Shown in pieces: positions 60,060 to 64,000 of a stretch of DNA of 64,000 nucleotides. This DNA comes from an uncultured Oscillospiraceae bacterium (GTDB taxonomy: Bacteria; Bacillota; Clostridia; Oscillospirales; Ruminococcaceae). A model generated the notes under the pieces. That model was not told the origin of the DNA. It was given only the letters and a program-made list of their open reading frames with translations, and did not search any database. The stretch is from contig CAJUPO010000002.1 in the NCBI GenBank assembly GCA_910588145.1, positions 133,823-197,822 of the forward strand. Direction: 5' to 3'. Each line of letters opens with the position of its first letter. The first letter of the stretch is position 1. Position numbers and translations under genes: made by a program.

Positions 60060-61058
60060 TTATTTCATAGATTCTTCGACAGCAACCGCACAAGCTACAG
60101 TAGCGCCAACCATTGGGTTGTTACCCATACCGATAAGACCCATCATTTCAACGTGAGCCGGAACGGATGAAGAACCTGCAAACTGAGCGTCAGAGTGCAT
60201 TCTGCCCATTGTATCAGTCATACCGTAGGAAGCAGGACCAGCCGCCATATTATCAGGGTGAAGCGTACGTCCTGTACCGCCGCCTGAAGCAACTGAGAAG
60301 TACTTCTTGCCAGCGTCAATACATTCCTTCTTGTATGTACCTGCAACAGGGTGCTGGAATCTTGTTGGATTTGTTGAGTTACCTGTAATAGATACGTCAA
60401 CGCTTTCCTTCCACATAATAGCAACGCCTTCAGTTACATCGTTAGCGCCGTAGCAGTTAACCTTTGAACGAAGACCGTCGGAGTAAGCCTTGCGGAATAC
60501 TTCCTTAACTTCACCAGTGTAGTAATCCATTTCTGTTTCAACATATGTAAAACCATTGATTCTTGCGATAATCTGTGCAGCGTCCTTGCCAAGACCGTTA
60601 AGAATAACTCTGAGAGGCTTCTGGCGAACCTTGTTTGCCTTTTCAGCGATACCGATAGCGCCTTCAGCAGCTGCGAATGATTCGTGTCCTGCGAGGAATG
60701 CGAAGCATTCTGTTTCTTCTTCAAGAAGCATTTTGCCAAGATTACCGTGACCCAGACCAACCTTACGCTGATCAGCAACAGAACCAGGGATACAGAAAGC
60801 CTGAAGACCTTCACCGATAGCAGCAGCAGCGTCAGCAGCCTTTGTACAGCCCTTTTTGATAGCGATAGCACAGCCTACTGTGTAAGCCCACTTTGCATTT
60901 TCGAAACAGATAGGCTGAATTCCTTCAACGAGCTTATAAATGTCAAGACCCTTTTCTTTGCATACATCAGCACATTCTTCAATAGTATTGATACCGTACT
61001 GTTCGAGAACAGCGAGAATCTGCTTTTCTCTTCTTTCATATGATTCAAATAAAGCCAT
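60060..61058 (-). CDS. GGGtGRT family protein
   Basis: A 332-residue protein of a family named after its motif, here SGGGTGRTLHPDN near residue 262. Other well-kept blocks are KAADAAAAIGEGLQ, CIPGSVADQRKVGLGHGNLG and MGLIGMGNNPMVGATVA. The sequence shows no signal peptide or membrane helix. The family has no proven function, but it is very often found beside a NifU-like scaffold, as here (14 bases apart, same operon), suggesting a role tied to Fe-S or redox chemistry (inference). AGGAGG lies before the ATG. Confidence 0.9.
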   Translation of the reverse strand: MALFESYERREKQILAVLEQYGINTIEECADVCKEKGLDIYKLVEGIQPICFENAKWAYTVGCAIAIKKGCTKAADAAAAIGEGLQAFCIPGSVADQRKVGLGHGNLGKMLLEEETECFAFLAGHESFAAAEGAIGIAEKANKVRQKPLRVILNGLGKDAAQIIARINGFTYVETEMDYYTGEVKEVFRKAYSDGLRSKVNCYGANDVTEGVAIMWKESVDVSITGNSTNPTRFQHPVAGTYKKECIDAGKKYFSVASGGGTGRTLHPDNMAAGPASYGMTDTMGRMHSDAQFAGSSSVPAHVEMMGLIGMGNNPMVGATVACAVAVEESMK

Positions 61059-61072
61059 TGTTAGTATCCTCC

Positions 61073-61765
61073 TTATTCTTTTCTCGGGTCAACGATCTTA
61101 ACTGCGTCAGCAACTCTGCCGTACTGACCCTTAGCCTTTTCGAAAGCTGTGTTAGCGTCATCTCCGGCCTTGATGAAGTCCATCATCTTGCCGAAGTTTA
61201 CGAACTGGTAGCCGATAATCTCATCGTCTTCGTTAAGAGCGATGCCTGTTACGTAGCCGTCTGTCATTTCAAGGTAACGAGGACCCTTTGCAAGTGTACC
61301 GTACATTGTACCTACCTGTGAACGAAGTCCCTTACCGAGGTCTTCAAGACCTGCGCCGATTACAAGACCGTCTTCAGAGAAAGCGCTCTGTGAACGGCCG
61401 TAAACGATCTGGAGGAATAATTCTCTCATTGCAGTGTTGATAGCGTCACATACAAGGTCAGTATTAAGCGCTTCAAGAATTGTTCTGCCTGGGAGAATTT
61501 CAGCAGCCATAGCAGCTGAATGAGTCATACCTGAACATCCGATTGTTTCAACCAAAGCTTCCTGAATTACGCCTTCCTTAACATTTAAAGTGAGCTTACA
61601 GGTACCCTGCTGAGGAGCACACCAGCCTACACCATGTGTAAAACCGGAAATATCAGTAATCTGAGTTGCCTTTACCCACTTTGCTTCTTCCGGAATCGGA
61701 GCTGCGCCATGAGCAACGCCCTGTCTGACAGAGCACATTTTTTCTACTTCATTAGAATAAACCAT
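61073..61765 (-). CDS. Iron-sulfur cluster assembly scaffold protein, NifU/IscU-like
   Basis: A 230-residue member of the NifU-N/IscU-like group that is typically paired with GGGtGRT proteins. Cysteines that could hold a cluster are in KMCSVRQG, WCAPQQGTC, IGCSGMTHSAAMAAEIL and LVCDA; the GCSGMTHS block matches the IscU GCG-x-A-x-S loop. It has no C-terminal Nfu domain. The start is the ATG at 61765, after AAAGGAG; a longer reading to 61792 lacks a ribosome site. First gene of a two-gene operon. Confidence 0.85.
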   Translation of the reverse strand: MVYSNEVEKMCSVRQGVAHGAAPIPEEAKWVKATQITDISGFTHGVGWCAPQQGTCKLTLNVKEGVIQEALVETIGCSGMTHSAAMAAEILPGRTILEALNTDLVCDAINTAMRELFLQIVYGRSQSAFSEDGLVIGAGLEDLGKGLRSQVGTMYGTLAKGPRYLEMTDGYVTGIALNEDDEIIGYQFVNFGKMMDFIKAGDDANTAFEKAKGQYGRVADAVKIVDPRKE

Positions 61766-61782
61766 AAAACTACTCCTTTCGT

Positions 61783-61805
61783 TTAAGACCAAAAAAAGGT
61801 CTTAA
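61783..61805 (-). promoter_or_regulatory. Leader hairpin before the NifU-like gene
   Basis: A perfect 8-bp stem TTAAGACC/GGTCTTAA with a 7-nt homopolymer loop lies in the 5' leader, just upstream of the Shine-Dalgarno. It is read as T7 in the loop on the minus strand. Confidence 0.55.
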
Positions 61806-61821
61806 TACAACATATAACACT

Positions 61822-61850
61822 ATTATATAACATTTTAAAACTTTAATCAA
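61822..61850 (-). promoter_or_regulatory. Promoter of the NifU-like/GGGtGRT operon
   Basis: TTGATT (61845-61850), a 17-bp spacer and TATAAT (61822-61827) lie on the minus strand. Confidence 0.75.
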
Positions 61851-61933
61851 GTGCTTTTTGCAAAATTCAGGTGAATAAAAAAGCAAAAAACACTTATAAT
61901 AATATTGAAAATAAAAACAGGAAGGATAAAACT

Positions 61934-62872
61934 ATGAATAAACAGAAATGTGCTGTTATAGGATGCGGGGCTGTCGGAGCAACAATAGCTTTTGCACTTA
62001 CTCAAAAAAGCTTATTTTCAGAACTTGTTCTCATAGATGCGAATAAAGCCAAGGCGGAGGGAGAGGCAATGGATCTCAGCCATGGATTGCCTTTTGCACA
62101 GCCTATGAAAGTTTATGCAGGAGATTACAGTGATATTTCAGATTGTTTTCTAATTATTATTACAGCAGGCGCTGCGCAGAAGCCAAATGAAACAAGACTG
62201 GATATTGTAAATAAAAATGTTGAAATCTTTAAAAAGATTATACCATCCGTTGCCCAGTATAACAAGGACGCAATACTTTTAATTGTTTCCAATCCGGTAG
62301 ATATTCTTACCTATTGTGCCGTAAAGCTTTCAGGTTATCCGCCGGAAAGAGTAATCGGTTCAGGTACTGTTCTTGATACTGCAAGATTAAAGTATCTTCT
62401 TGGAGAAAAACTCTGCGTTGACAGCCGAAGCGTTCATGCCTTTATAATAGGCGAGCATGGAGACAGTGAGCTTGCGGTTTGGAGCAGCGCCAATGTGTCA
62501 GGTATTGATCTGGATGACTTTAATGGTCTTTGCAGGGGCTGCAGTGACGTTGAATTTGATGATATATACAAAAATGTTCGCGACAGCGCTTATGAGGTGA
62601 TTGACAGAAAGGGCGCTACATTTTACGGAATAGCTATGGCAGTAACTAAAATTGTCCATGCTGTAATACGCAATGAACATTCTGTTCTGCCTGTGTCGTG
62701 TTATCTTAACGGGGAATACGGATTCAATGATATGTGTATTGGTCTTCCGGCTATAATAGGAAGTGAGGGCGTAGAAAAGGTTCTGGAAATTCCTTTGAGC
62801 GATGAAGAAAAAACACAGCTTTCCGAATCAGTAACAACATTGAAGGAAGTTGCAGAGGGTCTTGATATTTAA
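61934..62872 (+). CDS. ldh: L-lactate dehydrogenase
   Basis: It reduces pyruvate to lactate with NADH. The NAD fold starts VIGCGAVGATIAFAL, followed by DLSHGLPF, NPVDILTY, GSGTVLDTARLKYLL and the catalytic histidine IGEHGDSE. It has 312 residues from the ATG at 61934, which follows AGGAAGGA. The DTAR and EHGDSE wording fits lactate rather than malate dehydrogenase, though I cannot check the specificity loop fully. A TATAAT at 61895-61900 with a poor -35 is the likely promoter. A terminator hairpin follows. Confidence 0.92.
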   Translation: MNKQKCAVIGCGAVGATIAFALTQKSLFSELVLIDANKAKAEGEAMDLSHGLPFAQPMKVYAGDYSDISDCFLIIITAGAAQKPNETRLDIVNKNVEIFKKIIPSVAQYNKDAILLIVSNPVDILTYCAVKLSGYPPERVIGSGTVLDTARLKYLLGEKLCVDSRSVHAFIIGEHGDSELAVWSSANVSGIDLDDFNGLCRGCSDVEFDDIYKNVRDSAYEVIDRKGATFYGIAMAVTKIVHAVIRNEHSVLPVSCYLNGEYGFNDMCIGLPAIIGSEGVEKVLEIPLSDEEKTQLSESVTTLKEVAEGLDI

Positions 62873-62883
62873 ATAAGAAAATT

Positions 62884-62918
62884 AATGCGTACTTTATATT
62901 AAAGTACGCATTTTAACG
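62884..62918 (+). terminator. Terminator after ldh
   Basis: A stem AATGCGTACTTT/AAAGTACGCATT (62884-62895, 62901-62912) with a 5-nt loop is followed by TTAACGTTTT. Confidence 0.75.
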
Positions 62919-62976
62919 TTTTATATGGGTTATCTAAAAGAATTTTGAAAAAAATTATTTTTTTTTGAAAAAACCC

Positions 62977-63005
62977 TTGACAAATAATATATACTCTGAT
63001 ATAAT
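62977..63005 (+). promoter_or_regulatory. tRNA promoter
   Basis: A perfect TTGACA (62977-62982), a 17-bp spacer and TATAAT (63000-63005) lie 15 bp upstream of tRNA-Leu. Confidence 0.88.
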
Positions 63006-63020
63006 ATAAAAGTACTCAAT

Positions 63021-63104
63021 GCGAGTGTGCTGGAATAGGCAGACAGGCACGTTTGAGGGGCGTGTGTCGTTGACGTATGGGTTCAAGTCCCATCACTCGC
63101 ACCA
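63021..63104 (+). tRNA. tRNA-Leu (anticodon GAG)
   Basis: The acceptor GCGAGTG pairs with CACTCGC, followed by A and an encoded CCA. The anticodon stem CACGT/GCGTG encloses TTGAGGG (anticodon GAG, reading CUC/CUU). The long variable arm is that of a type II tRNA, and the T arm is ATGGG-TTCAAGT-CCCAT. Confidence 0.96.
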
Positions 63105-63108
63105 GATA

Positions 63109-63134
63109 CCTCAGCTTATGCTGAGGTTTTTTAA
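63109..63134 (+). terminator. Terminator between the two tRNA genes
   Basis: A 7-bp stem CCTCAGC/GCTGAGG with a TTAT loop is followed by TTTTTT. It would end most tRNA-Leu transcripts before tRNA-Ser, yet I see no separate promoter for the latter. Confidence 0.8.
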
Positions 63135-63149
63135 TTTAATAAAGCATGT

Positions 63150-63241
63150 GGAAAGATGGCTGAGCTGGTCGAAGGCGCACGACTGGAACTCGTGTAGGCG
63201 TTAATAGCGTCTCGAGGGTTCGAATCCCTCTCTTTCCGCCA
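63150..63241 (+). tRNA. tRNA-Ser (anticodon GGA)
   Basis: The acceptor GGAAAGA pairs with TCTTTCC, followed by G and an encoded CCA. The anticodon stem CACGA/TCGTG encloses CTGGAAC (anticodon GGA, reading UCC/UCU). It has a long variable arm and the T loop TTCGAAT. Confidence 0.96.
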
Positions 63242-63245
63242 AATG

Positions 63246-63292
63246 AAAAGTTGTTTGCAGATTTTGCAGACGGCTTTTTATTTTTTATATGA
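63246..63292 (+). terminator. Terminator after tRNA-Ser
   Basis: AAAAGTTGTTTGCA pairs with TGCAGACGGCTTTT (with G-U pairs) around a 5-nt loop and is followed by TATTTTTT. Confidence 0.7.
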
Positions 63293-63313
63293 AAAACGCT
63301 TAATCGAAATAAT

Positions 63314-63352
63314 AAAAGGTGTTGGCAATAACCAACACCTTTTAATTTTAGC
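63314..63352 (-). terminator. Terminator after the collagen-like gene
   Basis: A 12-bp perfect stem AAAAGGTGTTGG/CCAACACCTTTT (63314-63325, 63332-63343) with A/T-rich flanks stands just beyond the minus-strand stop codon. Confidence 0.85.
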
Positions 63353-64000
63353 TGATTTTTTTAACAGTCAAAGTTGCGCTGACTCCGCTTCCCAGAGTAA
63401 CGCCTACAGCTATCAAAGCAGAAACTGCCATATCAATGACGTCGCCGGCATTAAGTGATACTATTACACTTCCGCTGAATGTGGAACCTACACCTACTGA
63501 CAGAACTCTTGAAATGACCGTATCAGGTATATTTGTACCATTTATTCTTACGGCAAAGGTCAGAGTTGTACCTAAAGCTACAGAAACTAAGCTGAAATAG
63601 TTTATTTCATATACTCCTGCCTGAGCAACTGTAATGCTGTTTGCAGCAGTGGTAGTATTTGAAAGGGGCATTGCTGTCGGCAAAGGAACCTGAGCAGTTG
63701 TACCTATACCAAGGTTAATTGTCTGTGGTGTGTCATTAAACAAGCCGCCGAAAGCAGATAAACCTTCAGGACCTGTAGCACCAGTCGGACCAGTAGCACC
63801 AGTCGGACCAGTAGCACCAGTAGGACCTGTAGCACCAGTCGGACCGGTTGCACCTGTAGGACCTGTAGCACCGGTTGGACTTGTAGCGCCGGTTGCACCT
63901 GTTGCGCCAGTAGGGCCAGTTGGACCAGTAACACCGTCAGCACCAGTTGCGCCAGTAGGGCCAGTTGGACCAGTAACACCGTCAGCACCAGTTGCGCCAG
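63348..64000 (-). CDS. Collagen-like surface protein, 3' part (BclA-like)
   Basis: The frame is open to the window end, so the start is missing. The upstream part encodes Gly-x-y triplets (GPT, GAT, GAD, GVT), about 27 in the window, with one broken triplet (SPT, codon 63879-63881, Gly to Ser). A short link (EGLSAFGG) leads to a C-terminal domain of about 125 residues (FNDTPQTINLG...TLTVKKIS) with beta-strands, similar in layout to the trimerising BclA C-terminal domain of exosporium glycoproteins. A role on the spore or cell surface is inferred. No anchoring motif is seen at the C-terminus. Confidence 0.85.
   Translation of the reverse strand, partial: GATGADGVTGPTGPTGATGADGVTGPTGPTGATGATGATSPTGATGPTGATGPTGATGPTGATGPTGATGPTGATGPEGLSAFGGLFNDTPQTINLGIGTTAQVPLPTAMPLSNTTTAANSITVAQAGVYEINYFSLVSVALGTTLTFAVRINGTNIPDTVISRVLSVGVGSTFSGSVIVSLNAGDVIDMAVSALIAVGVTLGSGVSATLTVKKIS
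63901..64000 (-). repeat. 45-bp perfect tandem repeat in the collagen-like gene
   Basis: Two identical 45-bp copies (63901-63945, 63946-63990) and the beginning of a third (63991-64000) run over the window edge. Each encodes 15 residues, five Gly-x-y triplets. More irregular 18-bp units (GPT-GAT) lie at 63780-63860. Confidence 0.9.

Noticed and set aside
60434..60871. 145-residue frame on the minus strand
   Set aside because: It overlaps the GGGtGRT gene in another frame and is rich in Leu/Ser without motifs.
63704..63988. Leu/Val/Gln-rich protein on the minus strand
   Set aside because: It is another frame of the collagen-like repeats and has only a low-complexity composition.
63780..64000. 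CRISPR-like array
   Set aside because: The direct repeats are contiguous, multiples of three and encode Gly-x-y triplets on the minus strand; there are no unique spacers.
1..64000. Prophage, insertion sequence or integrative element
   Set aside because: No integrase, transposase, phage structural gene or flanking repeats were seen. The tRNA-Leu and tRNA-Ser genes show no attachment-site copy in the window.

Overview
The window is 64 kb of chromosome from a low-GC Gram-positive bacterium (I judge about 40% GC by eye), most likely an anaerobic gut or rumen Clostridia of the Ruminococcaceae/Oscillospiraceae (Ruminococcus-like) group. The pointers are a secreted protease ending in a type I dockerin, a ferredoxin-type [FeFe] hydrogenase, the DapL lysine route, a PduL-type phosphotransacylase, a GGGtGRT protein beside a NifU-like scaffold, a bile-salt-hydrolase-like enzyme, and Firmicutes cell-division and mismatch-repair clusters. 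Nearly every gene has a clear Shine-Dalgarno site, and most intergenic gaps carry TTGACA/TATAAT-type promoters with 17-bp spacers. No insertion sequence, prophage, CRISPR array or rRNA was seen.

Layout. 1-11 kb: end of a CBS/CorC membrane protein, purA, a small CmpB-family membrane protein, malQ-glgP (alpha-glucan breakdown), ireB, a monomeric [FeFe] hydrogenase and a large surface-anchored protein of unknown function. 11-17 kb: a DUF1540 peptide, a PdaA-like deacetylase, an Rrf2/IscR regulator, the pdxST vitamin B6 operon with its divergent MocR regulator, and a CPBP membrane protease. 17-22.5 kb: a sugar-kinase-like gene overlapping an EF-G/Tet(M)-like GTPase fused to a NYN (Rae1/YacP) nuclease domain, a zinc-ribbon repeat protein and tyrA. 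22.5-27.2 kb: gatC-gatA-gatB, in which gatB is fused in frame to an archaeal-type aspartyl-tRNA synthetase. 27.5-34 kb: dapF-dapL-cmpB, a 61-residue DCTGL peptide and the dockerin subtilase. 34-38.6 kb: a P-loop protein, a GNAT enzyme, pduL and the NAD salvage pair pncA-pncB. 38.6-58 kb: a long co-directional housekeeping block: mtnN, miaB, ylbF, mutS, mutL, miaA, hfq, an HlyD-like protein, yggS, sepF, ylmH, divIVA, ileS, lspA, rluD, a HAD phosphatase and a split transketolase. 58-64 kb: bile-salt-hydrolase homologue, an unknown gene with an AbrB-like segment, the GGGtGRT/NifU-like pair, ldh, tRNA-Leu and tRNA-Ser, and the 3' part of a collagen-like surface protein that runs off the window.

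How the genes fit together. MalQ and GlgP convert maltodextrin or glycogen to glucose-1-phosphate. The split transketolase, lactate dehydrogenase, PduL and hydrogenase fit mixed-acid fermentation. GatCAB plus the fused AspRS would form Asn-tRNA(Asn) by transamidation on one polypeptide scaffold. The most interesting objects are the GatB-AspRS fusion, the ribosomal GTPase-NYN nuclease fusion, several dyad or direct-repeat operator candidates in promoters (hydrogenase, pdxR/pdxS, rrf2, the AbrB-like gene) and an apparent one-base shift at the start of lspA. All functions are inferred from sequence recognition without database searches.
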